Shown: piece by piece, positions 27,856-36,593 of the stretch
How the letters are laid out: each line of letters begins with the position of its first letter
How positions within the stretch are numbered: the stretch's first letter is position 1
Source of the DNA: Photobacterium sp. GB-56
GTDB taxonomy: Bacteria > Pseudomonadota > Gammaproteobacteria > Enterobacterales > Vibrionaceae
Reading direction: 5' to 3'
NCBI RefSeq assembly: GCF_003026105.1
Contig: NZ_PYNW01000001.1
Span: forward strand, 434,001-498,000
DNA length: 64,000 nucleotides
Notes under the pieces: generated by a model
Database searches by the model: none
What the model was told of the DNA's origin: nothing
Seen by the model: the letters and a program-made list of their open reading frames with translations, nothing else
Program-made: the position numbers and the translations under genes

Positions 27856-28881
27856 TTAATCACCGTTAACGTTAATGTCATACTTTCGAATGAGTCCTCT
27901 TAACTGGTGATAACTTAAGCTTAAAAGTTCGGCGGCTTTTGTTTGATTAAAGCGAGCGTGTTTAAGTGCTTTGTTGATCAACATGATTTCTTGATCTTGT
28001 AAGTAGTGGCGAAGATCAACGGGAAGTTGAATGCTAGAGTTTTCTTGTTTGACTGCTGGGGTGTCTACAATGGATAAAGACTGTGATGGTGCTGGCTCAC
28101 AAGATTGCCAAGCTGTAGCGAAAGGGTCGGTATAAATTTCGTCAATAGCTTCACCTTCATTGCTATGACGAAATACAGACCGTTCGACAACATTTTTTAA
28201 CTCTCGAATATTCCCTGGCCATTGATAGTCGAGTAGTTGTTGTTTAGCGTGTTGTGAAAAACCTGCAAAATAGCTATATCCTAATTCGCGACACATACGC
28301 ACAGCATAGTGTTCTGCCAATGGTAAAATATCGTCTAGTCGTTCACGTAATGGTGGAAGGTGGATGATTTCAAAGGCGAGTCTATCAAGTAAATCTGCTC
28401 GAAATTTTCCTTCAGCAACGAGTTCGGGTAAATTTTCATTAGTTGCACAAACTAAGCGTACATTCGCTTGGCAAGGTTTATTACCGCCCACGCGCTCGTA
28501 CTCACCGTATTCAATCACGCGTAATAATTTTTCTTGAACCCCCATCGGGGCGGTTGCTAATTCATCTAAAAAAAGCGTGCCATTTTCTGCGCGTTCAAAG
28601 CGCCCTTGGTGGCGACCTTTCGCGCCTGTAAAGGAGCCCGCCTCATGGCCAAATAGTTCAGAATCAATGACGCCTTCGCTTAGTGCGGCACAGTTCAGTG
28701 TCACTAAAGGTTGATCCCAACGTTTTGATAAATAGTGAACGCGTTGGGCGATTAACTCCTTACCTGTGCCTCGTTCACCAAGAATAAGAATTGGGCGATT
28801 GAGTGAAGCGAGGCGTGATGCTTGGTCTAGGACACTTAAAAAAGCATCAGATTCACCGATTAAGTTTTCCGTTTTACGCAT
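27856..28881 (-). CDS. pspF: PspF, sigma54 activator of the phage-shock operon
   Basis: AAA+ enhancer-binding protein that activates the psp promoter; it has no receiver domain and is inhibited by PspA. 341 aa. Walker A GERGTGKE (~37-44), sigma54-contact loop GSFTGA (a tolerated Ser variant of GAFTGA), Walker B GTLFLDELATAP, arginine-finger region FRADLLDRLAF. The C-terminal Fis-type helix-turn-helix is FNQTKAAELLSLSYHQLRGLIRKY. It is divergent from pspA across a 206-bp gap holding the sigma54 promoter. Confidence 0.97.
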   Translation of the reverse strand: MRKTENLIGESDAFLSVLDQASRLASLNRPILILGERGTGKELIAQRVHYLSKRWDQPLVTLNCAALSEGVIDSELFGHEAGSFTGAKGRHQGRFERAENGTLFLDELATAPMGVQEKLLRVIEYGEYERVGGNKPCQANVRLVCATNENLPELVAEGKFRADLLDRLAFEIIHLPPLRERLDDILPLAEHYAVRMCRELGYSYFAGFSQHAKQQLLDYQWPGNIRELKNVVERSVFRHSNEGEAIDEIYTDPFATAWQSCEPAPSQSLSIVDTPAVKQENSSIQLPVDLRHYLQDQEIMLINKALKHARFNQTKAAELLSLSYHQLRGLIRKYDINVNGD

Positions 28882-28978
28882 TGGTTAATCTCACTATTAA
28901 TTGGTTAAATTAACTATATCATAGCTTGCTTAAAAGTGGGTTGAAAATTAAGTTGTTGATATTTAATACGTTAAAAGT

Positions 28979-28994
28979 TGGCACAGTACTTGAA
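28979..28994 (+). promoter_or_regulatory. Sigma54 promoter of pspABC
   Basis: TGGCACAGTACTTGAA: a perfect -24 TGGCAC, 5 bp, then TTGA in place of the -12 TTGC. It lies about 95 bp before pspA and is oriented toward it. PspF-type activator binding sites are expected upstream, in the gap shared with pspF. Confidence 0.8.
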
Positions 28995-29090
28995 ATATCT
29001 AAGTGGTAACACAAGAACATTAAGTTAGTATCACTATATAAACCTGTAAGCGTGATTACTGTGAAATGGGTTTAATCAAGGAGTTTAATG

Positions 29091-29756
29091 ATGGGTATTT
29101 TTTCTCGTTTTGCTGATATCGTAAATGCTAACGTGAACTCGTTACTGGATAAGGCTGAAGATCCACAAAAATTGATCCGTCTTATCATCCAAGAGATGGA
29201 AGATACATTAGTTGAGGTACGTACATCTTCAGCGCGTGCATTAGCGGATAAAAAAGAGTTACAACGTCGTATTCAAGCGATTGAATCACAAATTACAGAT
29301 TGGCAGGAAAAGGCGAGCCTTGCACTGCAAAAAGGTCGTGAAGATTTAGCCCGTGCAGCACTGATCGAAAAGCAAAAACTGGCTGATGTCGCATTAACGC
29401 TCAATGAAGAATACAAACTAGTAGAAGAGACGATTGAAAAATTGTCATTAGAAGTCGCTGAACTTGAGCGTAAGTTGCAAGAAACACGCGCTCGTCAACA
29501 AGCGCTAGTGACGCGTCATAAAGCCGCAGGCACTCGCCGCGATGTTCGTCGTCAGCTAGATACAAGTAAAGTTGATGAGGCGATGTCTAAGTTTGAGCAA
29601 TATGAACGTCGCATCGATGAAATGGAAGCAGAAGCAGATAGTTATAGCTTTGGTCGTGGCAAAAGCTTAGAGTCAGAATTTGCTGATTTACAAGCACAAG
29701 ACGAAATTGAAAAAGAACTTGAGCGCTTAAAAGCGAACATCAAGGATAAAGAGTAA
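29091..29756 (+). CDS. pspA: PspA, phage-shock protein A (ESCRT-III/IM30 family)
   Basis: Peripheral membrane protein that stabilises the inner membrane and, when free, inhibits PspF. 221 aa from ATG 29091 ([21 protein letters not shown], an amphipathic N-terminal helix). The ATG at 29088 is directly adjacent and less like the family; AAGGAG lies 4-7 nt upstream. The rest is almost entirely alpha-helical coiled coil, with the conserved [15 protein letters not shown] and [24 protein letters not shown]. Confidence 0.97.
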   Translation: MGIFSRFADIVNANVNSLLDKAEDPQKLIRLIIQEMEDTLVEVRTSSARALADKKELQRRIQAIESQITDWQEKASLALQKGREDLARAALIEKQKLADVALTLNEEYKLVEETIEKLSLEVAELERKLQETRARQQALVTRHKAAGTRRDVRRQLDTSKVDEAMSKFEQYERRIDEMEAEADSYSFGRGKSLESEFADLQAQDEIEKELERLKANIKDKE

Positions 29757-29812
29757 GTACAACTAAGTTATCGTCGTTGTTTCATTGATTCTGCGCGAAA
29801 GGAGAACAAATA

Positions 29813-30040
29813 ATGTCAATGGGTTTTATTAGCGTTCCATTAGTGGTGTTCATGATTATTGTCGCACCGCTATGGTTAATCCTTCACTATCGTAGTAAAC
29901 GTCAAGCCGGTGAAGGGCTGTCAGGTGAAGATCAGAAAAAGTTAGAGACCTTGGTGGCACGCGCAGAAGATATGCAAGAACGTATTGTGACGTTAGAGCG
30001 TATTCTTGATGCAGAAGTACCAAGATGGAGGCAAAAATAA
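29813..30040 (+). CDS. pspB: PspB, phage-shock protein B
   Basis: Inner-membrane signal protein of the Psp system that works with PspC to relieve PspA inhibition of PspF. 75 aa. One N-terminal membrane helix (FISVPLVVFMIIVAPLWLIL), a basic stop, then a short leucine-zipper-like coiled coil (LETLVARAEDMQERIVTLERIL). AAAGGAG lies 8-9 nt before the ATG. Its TAA overlaps the pspC ATG by one base. Confidence 0.95.
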   Translation: MSMGFISVPLVVFMIIVAPLWLILHYRSKRQAGEGLSGEDQKKLETLVARAEDMQERIVTLERILDAEVPRWRQK

Positions 30041-30426
30041 TGAGTAAGACCTTATACCGTGATCCTAAAAAAGGAAAATTGGGCGGTGTGTGCGCTGGTT
30101 TAGCTGAATATTTCGGTGTTGAAATTTGGTTGGTACGTATTCTTGCTGTTTCAGCCTTCTTACTTGGCTTGGGCTTTTTTGCCACGATTGCTTATATCGC
30201 CGCATGGTTAATTTTAGATAAAATGCCACCACAGCGAAAAGAGCAACAAGATACTTATACCGAGCACAACGTAAAACAGAAACCGTGGCAGGCGGGTCGC
30301 TCTGCGCATCAAATTTTACAAAAAGTGGAATCAGAATTTGATACCGCCGAAAAGAAAGTACAACAGATGGAAGCGTATGTTACATCTTCTGCATTCAAAG
30401 TGGATCGCGAGTTCAATAAGCTTTAA
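30040..30426 (+). CDS. pspC: PspC, phage-shock protein C
   Basis: Inner-membrane sensor/regulator of the Psp response. 128 aa from ATG 30040 (MSKTLYRDPKKGKLGGVCAG), preceded by GGAGG; a longer frame from 30025 lies inside pspB. The PspC domain (KLGGVCAGLAEYFGVEIWLVRI) leads to a membrane helix (~residues 38-62), and the C-terminal half has coiled-coil character. No pspD or pspE follows; the operon ends at a terminator. Confidence 0.95.
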   Translation: MSKTLYRDPKKGKLGGVCAGLAEYFGVEIWLVRILAVSAFLLGLGFFATIAYIAAWLILDKMPPQRKEQQDTYTEHNVKQKPWQAGRSAHQILQKVESEFDTAEKKVQQMEAYVTSSAFKVDREFNKL

Positions 30427-30451
30427 TTATCCATAAAGCTTAGCCTAATGA

Positions 30452-30486
30452 AGCAGGTGCTGATCAATGTCAGGCCTGCTTTTTTC
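30452..30486 (+). terminator. pspABC terminator
   Basis: AGCAGG / CCTGCT stem with an inner CTGA/TCAG helix, followed by a T-run. Confidence 0.85.
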
Positions 30487-30583
30487 CGTTATAAAGGCGT
30501 AATATATTTAAATCACTTTATTGATAATTATTAGAATAAAGTTGTTAAACCTAAAACAAAAATGAAAACAACTAGGGTTAATC

Positions 30584-31981
30584 ATGAATCGAATCAGTAA
30601 TGAGTTGAATAAGCTCGTTAATAGAAGTTTGGATCGACACGTTCGACTTGCCGTTACAGGATTGTCTCGAGCGGGTAAAACGGCCTTTATTACTTCTCTT
30701 ATTAATCAATTACTGCATGTAAGTACGAATGCTCGCCTACCTATGTTTAGTGCGATGCGTGACGGCCATTTATTAGGTGCAAAGCGTGTTCCTCAGTTAG
30801 ATCTGCATGTGCCTAAATTTGGCTATGATGAAGGAATGCAATCAATTATGTCGACGCCTCCTGAATGGCCAGAGCCAACAAGGGATGTGAGTCAAACGCG
30901 TTTAGCACTTCGTTATAAGCCTCAGAAAGGGGCATTGAAACTATTTCAAGATACCGCCACGTTGTATTTGGATATTATTGATTATCCCGGCGAGTGGTTA
31001 TTAGATTTACCGTTACTTGATTTAGATTTTACTCAATGGTCGGCACAACAAAGCCAAGTACTAAAAGGTAAACGTCTTGAATTAGCTCAAGATTGGCTTG
31101 CTAAAACCGAGATGTTTGATCCTTTTGCACCCGCAGATGAAAAGCAGATTGAAGAAATATCGAAGGCGTTCACCGAGTATTTGCATCAATGTAAGGCAGA
31201 AGGGGGATTACATTGGGTTCAACCAGGACGTTTTGTTCTGCCTGGTGAATTAGCTGGTGCACCTGTTTTACAATTTTTCCCGCTCCTGTGGAATAAAAAG
31301 TACACAGAAAAACAGCTGATTGATGCAGATGAAAGCACCAATATTGGGATGCTTAGAAATCGCTATAAGTATTATCAACAGCATGTTGTGAAGGCGTTCT
31401 ATAATGATCATTTTTCAAAATTTGATCGCCAAATCATATTAGTTGATTGCTTACAGCCTCTTAATTCGGGACCTGAATCGTTTAATGATATGCGTCAAGC
31501 GTTGGATCAGCTGATGCAAAGTTTTAAATATGGGCGTAGCTCGTTACTGCGTCGTCTATTTTCACCGCGTATTGATAAAGTACTCTTCGCTGCAACCAAA
31601 GCCGATCATATTACGCCTGAGCAGCACTCGAATTTAGTCGGATTATTACAGCAGCTAGTGAATGAAGCATGGCAAACCGCTTCCTTTGAAGGCATTAAAA
31701 TGGATTGTGTTAGTTTGGCATCGATTCAAGCGACTGAGCCTGGCTTTGTGACTCACAAAGGGCAGCAAGTCCCTGCATTAAGGGGGACCGATTTGTTAGG
31801 TAATGCACAAACTCTCTTTCCCGGAGAAGTGCCAAAACGGTTACCAAACGTTGATTTTTGGCAGCAGCAGAGCTTTGATTTTATTAATTTCCGTCCCTTG
31901 CTACAGCAAAGTGACGAGCCTTTGCCGCATATCCGAATGGATAAAGCACTTGAGTATTTGTTGGGAGATAAACTGCAATGA
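30584..31981 (+). CDS. ycjX: YcjX, P-loop NTPase of the DUF463 family
   Basis: 465-aa predicted GTPase-like protein. Walker A is GLSRAGKTAF (~residues 26-35), an unusual form kept in YcjX proteins. Other family stretches are LYLDIIDYPGEWLLDLPLL (switch II-like, D-x-x-G-E) and LFAATKADHI (T-K-x-D base recognition). In E. coli ycjXF are PspF-regulated and sit between psp and tyrR; the same order holds here, although a terminator separates them from pspC. Its end overlaps ycjF by 4 nt. Confidence 0.93.
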   Translation: MNRISNELNKLVNRSLDRHVRLAVTGLSRAGKTAFITSLINQLLHVSTNARLPMFSAMRDGHLLGAKRVPQLDLHVPKFGYDEGMQSIMSTPPEWPEPTRDVSQTRLALRYKPQKGALKLFQDTATLYLDIIDYPGEWLLDLPLLDLDFTQWSAQQSQVLKGKRLELAQDWLAKTEMFDPFAPADEKQIEEISKAFTEYLHQCKAEGGLHWVQPGRFVLPGELAGAPVLQFFPLLWNKKYTEKQLIDADESTNIGMLRNRYKYYQQHVVKAFYNDHFSKFDRQIILVDCLQPLNSGPESFNDMRQALDQLMQSFKYGRSSLLRRLFSPRIDKVLFAATKADHITPEQHSNLVGLLQQLVNEAWQTASFEGIKMDCVSLASIQATEPGFVTHKGQQVPALRGTDLLGNAQTLFPGEVPKRLPNVDFWQQQSFDFINFRPLLQQSDEPLPHIRMDKALEYLLGDKLQ

Positions 31982-33003
31982 GTGAACCGTTAAAAAGTAA
32001 AATTGTTTTTGATGATCCAACAGTTAACCAAGAACAACGCAATATTGCGTCGAAATTGGAGTTTGCTCAACAAGCCGATTTTTTACCTGAAGCAATAGAG
32101 CAACAAGAAACTGAAATTGAAAAAGATCTCAAACAAGTATTAGCAGCGAAACCAAAGCGTCGTTATGGCTTTTTAAAAGGGGTAGTGGTTGCAGGCGCGG
32201 CAATGGTGGGGTGGCAGACGGTTGACCATGTTGTGACAGCTTATCAAACAGCAAATTGGTTATCGCTTGGCTGGAGTGCATTGGTTGCCAGTATTGCCGT
32301 AGTTGGTATCGGTGCATTGGGGCGGGAGCTTTTGACGTTACGACGGTTAAAATCACGTCAAACAGAGCGTGATGAAGCCCAACTCTTACTTGATGGTAAT
32401 GGCATTGGTAATGGTAAAGCTTTTTGTACCAAACTGGCACAGCATAGTCAGATTAGTAGTGATAACTATGGTTATGATCGCTGGACGAATTCGTTAGACG
32501 CGACGCACAATGATCGCGAAATACTTGAGCTTTATGATCGCTTAGTGGTCAGCCAGCAAGATAAATTAGCTCGAAAATTAGTGGCGAAATATTCCTCAGA
32601 TGCCGCGGTGATGGTTGCATTAAGCCCACTAGCAGTGGCTGATATGTTGCTGGTGGCATGGCGTAATTTGCGCTTAATTGAACAAGTTTCTCGAGTTTAT
32701 GGTGTCGAATTAGGTTACTGGTCTCGCATTAAGCTACTTAAGCTGGTATTGGCTAATATGGCATTTGCAGGTGCATCTGAAGTGATCACTGATTTGGGGA
32801 TGGATATGCTCTCAATGGACTTAGCGGGTCGTATGTCTACCCGCGTTGCGCAAGGGGTGAGTATTGGTTTATTGACCGGAAGACTAGGCTTAAAAGCGAT
32901 CAGCTTAGTACGTCCTTTACCATGGTTACCGGGAGAGCAACCCAAATTAGCTGAAATACGAAGCGATCTATTTAAACAGCTTGGTACCAAAGAAAAAGAT
33001 TAA
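31978..33003 (+). CDS. ycjF: YcjF, inner-membrane protein of the DUF697 family
   Basis: 341-aa membrane protein. A polar N-terminal ~55 residues is followed by two hydrophobic segments (~62-82 and ~93-113). The DUF697 domain spans ~205-320 and includes SPLAVADMLLVAWRNLRLIEQVSRVYGV. Translationally coupled to ycjX (ATGA overlap). Role unknown beyond association with the Psp stress response. Confidence 0.92.
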   Translation: MSEPLKSKIVFDDPTVNQEQRNIASKLEFAQQADFLPEAIEQQETEIEKDLKQVLAAKPKRRYGFLKGVVVAGAAMVGWQTVDHVVTAYQTANWLSLGWSALVASIAVVGIGALGRELLTLRRLKSRQTERDEAQLLLDGNGIGNGKAFCTKLAQHSQISSDNYGYDRWTNSLDATHNDREILELYDRLVVSQQDKLARKLVAKYSSDAAVMVALSPLAVADMLLVAWRNLRLIEQVSRVYGVELGYWSRIKLLKLVLANMAFAGASEVITDLGMDMLSMDLAGRMSTRVAQGVSIGLLTGRLGLKAISLVRPLPWLPGEQPKLAEIRSDLFKQLGTKEKD

Positions 33004-33040
33004 CTAGATATTCCACTATTAAGCGTAAATTGAAGTGGTT

Positions 33041-33075
33041 AAGTGGTCAGGGAGAATACGACTCTTTGACCACTT
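33041..33075. terminator. Convergent terminator-like hairpin after ycjF
   Basis: Perfect 9-bp repeat AAGTGGTCA / TGACCACTT with a 17-nt loop in the 80-bp convergent gap between ycjF and the lipoprotein gene. The T-run is poor. Confidence 0.5.
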
Positions 33076-33083
33076 TGTTCATC

Positions 33084-33590
33084 TTATTTAACGATAGCGA
33101 GACTTTCATCTCCAGGCGCATAGCCAAATTTAATATTTTTAATGGTGCTATTAAGTTGAATATTACGAATTATAACTGGCATCGAAGTTCCGAGTGCGGT
33201 AGACACGCCTGCCCATCCGTTTTCTTGTGCAGATAGCACAATATAAAGTGTGCCTTGCTGTTGCTTAAAATAAAGTACTTTAGCTGCATCGGGGTAGGGG
33301 AGCGTTGCAAGTGCTGCTTGTTCTGCAATGTATTTTAAGTCTATTTTACCGTTACGAGGTTTTTTACAAGTATCAGTAAAGGCAGTTTTATCAAAAGGAT
33401 CTGTACCACCTGCCTGAATAAAATCTGCCATTTTTTGTTGGTACTGATCCATGTCTTTTGGCAGTGATAAAACAAATTCACCGTTACCACATAGATTTTC
33501 TGCCGTCGTCTCGACTTGCTTGGCTGAGCTTTGTGCATCGCAACCAAATAGAGTGATGACTAAGGGAAGTAATATGCTCAGTTTATTCAT
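33084..33590 (-). CDS. Uncharacterised lipoprotein
   Basis: 168 aa, not recognised. The signal peptide ends VITLFGC, a lipobox with Cys17. The mature part holds two further Cys (ENLCGNGEF and TDTCKKPRN, about residues 34 and 71) that could form a disulfide. It has no recognisable domain; the C-terminus NIKFGYAPGDESLAIVK looks beta-rich. Monocistronic, convergent with ycjF and divergent from the DUF1800 gene. Confidence 0.7.
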   Translation of the reverse strand: MNKLSILLPLVITLFGCDAQSSAKQVETTAENLCGNGEFVLSLPKDMDQYQQKMADFIQAGGTDPFDKTAFTDTCKKPRNGKIDLKYIAEQAALATLPYPDAAKVLYFKQQQGTLYIVLSAQENGWAGVSTALGTSMPVIIRNIQLNSTIKNIKFGYAPGDESLAIVK

Positions 33591-33779
33591 GATTTACTCT
33601 ATTGTTAAAAGAATCAGCTTAAACATAAATAAGAGTTGGGGTGTTAGAAGATTGAAAATTAAATACTTATTTTCTTGTTATGTCGTCAAGATAGCATCTT
33701 TACAACACTTTACATTCTCTGAAGCTTATTTACGTTAGAGTCGTTATCGTATCCTTGGGTTAATGATAAGGACAACAAG

Positions 33780-35141
33780 GTGAATTATTATCCAACGGCA
33801 GCCATCATCACTGAGCAACGATTTGGCTTTGGCCCCAAACTGAATGATCAGCATGTATTAACGCTGGCAGAGCAGATCTCAACTAAACCATATATTGATA
33901 CCGCTCTACAGTCTTTACCTTCGACGAATAATATTTTGGTTCAGATCGGTCAATTTAATCAACAGCGTAAAAAATTAAAAAAATCCCCGAATGAAAAGCG
34001 TGCCGTTCAAAAGCAGGTTAATCAATTTTTTAATCTGAGTTATGAACAGCAAGTATCTGCACGTAATCTACAAACATTGCATTCCTCCAATAGTTTTCAA
34101 GAACGTTTAATTCAATTTTGGAGTAACCATTTTGCAGTCTCTGCCGATACGCGCAAAGTAAAACCGATTATTGCTGGGATTGAGAATGAGGTAATACGCC
34201 AACACTGGAATGGTAATTTTGCCGATATGCTTCAAGCAACGATTAAGCACCCAACAATGTTGATGTTTCTCGATAATAATCTATCGATAGGGCCTGATTC
34301 TAAATTGGGTAAGAAACGCCATAAGGGACTCAATGAAAATCTCGCTCGTGAAATTATGGAGTTACATACCTTAGGGGTTGATGGCGGTTACAGTCAGCAA
34401 GATGTTATCCAATTAGCACATGCGATAACAGGCTGGATGGTCAGTTTTGATAAGCAAAATCCTGGGTTTAAATTTGCAGCTTGGGCGCATCAACCTGGTG
34501 ATGTGATGTTATTAGGTCAGCGTTACGCACAAACAGGGATTGGACAGGGAGAAGCGTGCTTAAAAGATCTTGCATTGCATTAACAAACCGCAAGGCATTT
34601 GGCAACTAAATTAGCTCAACACTTTATTGGCCAGCCCAAGAAGGAGCTAGTGGATGATTTAGCCGGTGTTTATCTAAAAAATAACGGTGAATTACAGCCT
34701 GTTTATAAGAGATTATTGCAAGAGCCTGAAGTGAATACGGCTGCGCCTCTTCGGTTTAGAACGCCGCAAGAATGGTTATTTGCGCTTTTACGTAGTGCTG
34801 ATCTCAACCCATCGGAACACAAAATTACTCAACAATTGAGGTTGTTGGGACAACAGCCATTTATGGCAGGTTCTCCGGCGGGTTGGTCTGATCAAGATAG
34901 TGATTTCAATAGTTCTTCAGCGTTGATACAACGTTGGCAAGTAGCAAATACATTTGCGGTACTTGCGGTAAGAGAAGCGAAGAAGAAAAAAGTCAAACCG
35001 CTTCAGTTGGTAAAACAAGTGGTCAATAATCTTTATGGAAAAGATCTTGATCAACATACAGAGCTTGCAATGAATAAGGCTAACGGTGCGATAACGAAGT
35101 TGGTTTTATTATGGCTAAGCCTACAGTTTATGTATCGATAG
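33780..35141 (+). pseudogene. DUF1800-family protein gene interrupted by an in-frame TAA
   Basis: The 454-codon reading frame is continuous except for one TAA at 34581-34583, after codon 267. Both halves are in the same frame and join a typical DUF1800 sequence: the upstream half has QERLIQFWSNHFAVS, NLAREIMELHTLGVDGGYSQQDV and AHAITGW, and the downstream half resumes at once with QTARHLATKLAQHFIGQP, the next conserved block. The stop replaces a single residue, most simply CAA to TAA. There is no frameshift. The downstream half has no convincing independent ribosome site (TTG 34599 possible). The start is GTG 33780 with AAGGA upstream. Partner of the following DUF1501 gene. A real mutation, a sequencing error or read-through are all possible. 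Confidence 0.8.
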
Positions 35142-35151
35142 CGAGATCGTG

Positions 35152-36303
35152 ATGGATAATATATTTGATCGCCGTATGTTCTTAAAATCTTTAGCTGCGG
35201 TTGGGGTATGCAGTGCATTACCATCTGTCGCTTTTGCGAAAACACAGTCGGCAAATATTTTTGTATGGATTACATTGCGCGGTGCAATGGATGGGTTAAA
35301 TGTGGTTGTACCCTATGGAGATAAAGACTATTTACCGCAAAGACCGTCGATTGGATTACATAAAAATCAGCTTAATAAACTCGATGATTTCTTTGGTTTA
35401 CATCCAGCACTAAAGAGTTGTTATCAGTGGTATCAACAAGGCGAGATGGCTTTTATTCATGCGTGTGCATCACCTTATCGTCAGCGCTCACATTTTGATG
35501 GGCAGAAAGTATTAGAAAATGGAACTGAGGATCCGTTACATCGAGATGGTTGGCTAAATCGCTTTTTATCTGTTGATAACAAGCAGCATACGATAGCCAT
35601 AGATTCTGGTTTACCTTTAATTGTTCAAGGTAATGCCCAAGCTGATAGTTGGTATCCACATAAATTGAAGATTAAGCAGCAACAAGCTGAATTGTTGCAG
35701 GATATGTATCAAAGCGATCAGACGTTATCTGACAACTTTATTAATGCATTAGACATTGAAAAAATGGCAGGTCATGTAAAAGGCGGCCAACAATTTCATG
35801 CTTTGGCGCAACAAGCAGGGAAATTTTTAACGTCGGAAAATGGACCGAATATTGCGGTATTAGAGTTAGGTGGATGGGATACACACGCAGGAGAAGGCGC
35901 GGTTAAAGGTCGTTTAGCGAGCCAATTAAAGAAACTTGATGAGGGACTTTCAGCTTTAAAATCACAGTTAGGTGAGGCTTGGTCGCGAACGGTGGTTATA
36001 GCCGCGAGTGAATTTGGCCGAACAGTTGCTGAAAATGGAACTAAGGGAACCGATCACGGTACGGCTAACGCAATGTTGATAGCGGGAGGTGCGGTGAGTG
36101 GAAATCAAGTGATAACAAAATGGCCAGGGTTAGCGAAATCTCAGCAATACAAAGGAAGAGATTTAGCTCCAACGACGGATATTCGCTCTATATGTAAAAC
36201 GGTATTGCATTCACATTTAGGGGCAACAACTAAGCAACTCGATATAGTTTTTCCTAGCTCAAGTGAGCTACCTATCATGAATGATTTAATCCGTCATACT
36301 TAA
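35152..36303 (+). CDS. DUF1501 family protein with Tat signal
   Basis: 383 aa. The N-terminus DRRMFLKSLAAVGVCSALPSVAFA has a twin-arginine motif (RRMFLK) and a cleavage-like AFA, so export as a folded protein is predicted. The body is DUF1501 (sulfatase/alkaline-phosphatase-like fold), with VWITLRGAMDGLNVVVPYGD, SHFDGQ, LGGWDTHAGEG, ASEFGRTVAENGTKGTDHGTAN. DUF1501 and DUF1800 genes are commonly paired; the activity is unknown. ATG 35152 is chosen over the adjacent GTG 35149. It starts 10 bp after the broken DUF1800 frame and itself is intact. Confidence 0.85.
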   Translation: MDNIFDRRMFLKSLAAVGVCSALPSVAFAKTQSANIFVWITLRGAMDGLNVVVPYGDKDYLPQRPSIGLHKNQLNKLDDFFGLHPALKSCYQWYQQGEMAFIHACASPYRQRSHFDGQKVLENGTEDPLHRDGWLNRFLSVDNKQHTIAIDSGLPLIVQGNAQADSWYPHKLKIKQQQAELLQDMYQSDQTLSDNFINALDIEKMAGHVKGGQQFHALAQQAGKFLTSENGPNIAVLELGGWDTHAGEGAVKGRLASQLKKLDEGLSALKSQLGEAWSRTVVIAASEFGRTVAENGTKGTDHGTANAMLIAGGAVSGNQVITKWPGLAKSQQYKGRDLAPTTDIRSICKTVLHSHLGATTKQLDIVFPSSSELPIMNDLIRHT

Positions 36304-36447
36304 AATAAAGGCGCTGTTAGTTCAATAGATACTAAAAGCATAACGTTATTTTTTAATTATAAATGGCTTGATTCTGAGCAGGAGACTTGACTCAATTTAG
36401 CGTTAGTCGCACACTGTTAAAAGTGTCAGGAATTGTTGACACCTAAG

Positions 36448-36465
36448 TGTAAACTCATATTAATA
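36448..36465 (+). promoter_or_regulatory. Possible TyrR box upstream of tyrR
   Basis: TGTAAA-N6-TTAATA: a perfect left half and a 4-of-6 right half of the TyrR box (TGTAAA-N6-TTTACA), about 130 bp before tyrR. TyrR represses its own gene in E. coli. Weak. A GTGTCA/TGACAC hairpin lies just upstream at 36423-36442. Confidence 0.3.
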
Positions 36466-36593
36466 CCTATATTTTTGTTTGTGGTATGAGTTGAAATTGA
36501 AGAATTAAGTCATTGCTTTTTGTTGTTGTTATTCTGATAAGCCGAATGTTTCGAACTTAACAATGGAAAGTTTATATTGAGAAGGCGTAAAGA

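Noticed and set aside
28621..28650. GSFTGA in place of GAFTGA in PspF as a defect
   Set aside because: Ser at this position is tolerated among sigma54 activators and all other motifs are intact.
34599..35141. Second half of the DUF1800 frame as an independent gene
   Set aside because: Starts in the middle of the conserved domain with only a TTG and no ribosome site; better explained as the downstream part of a broken gene.
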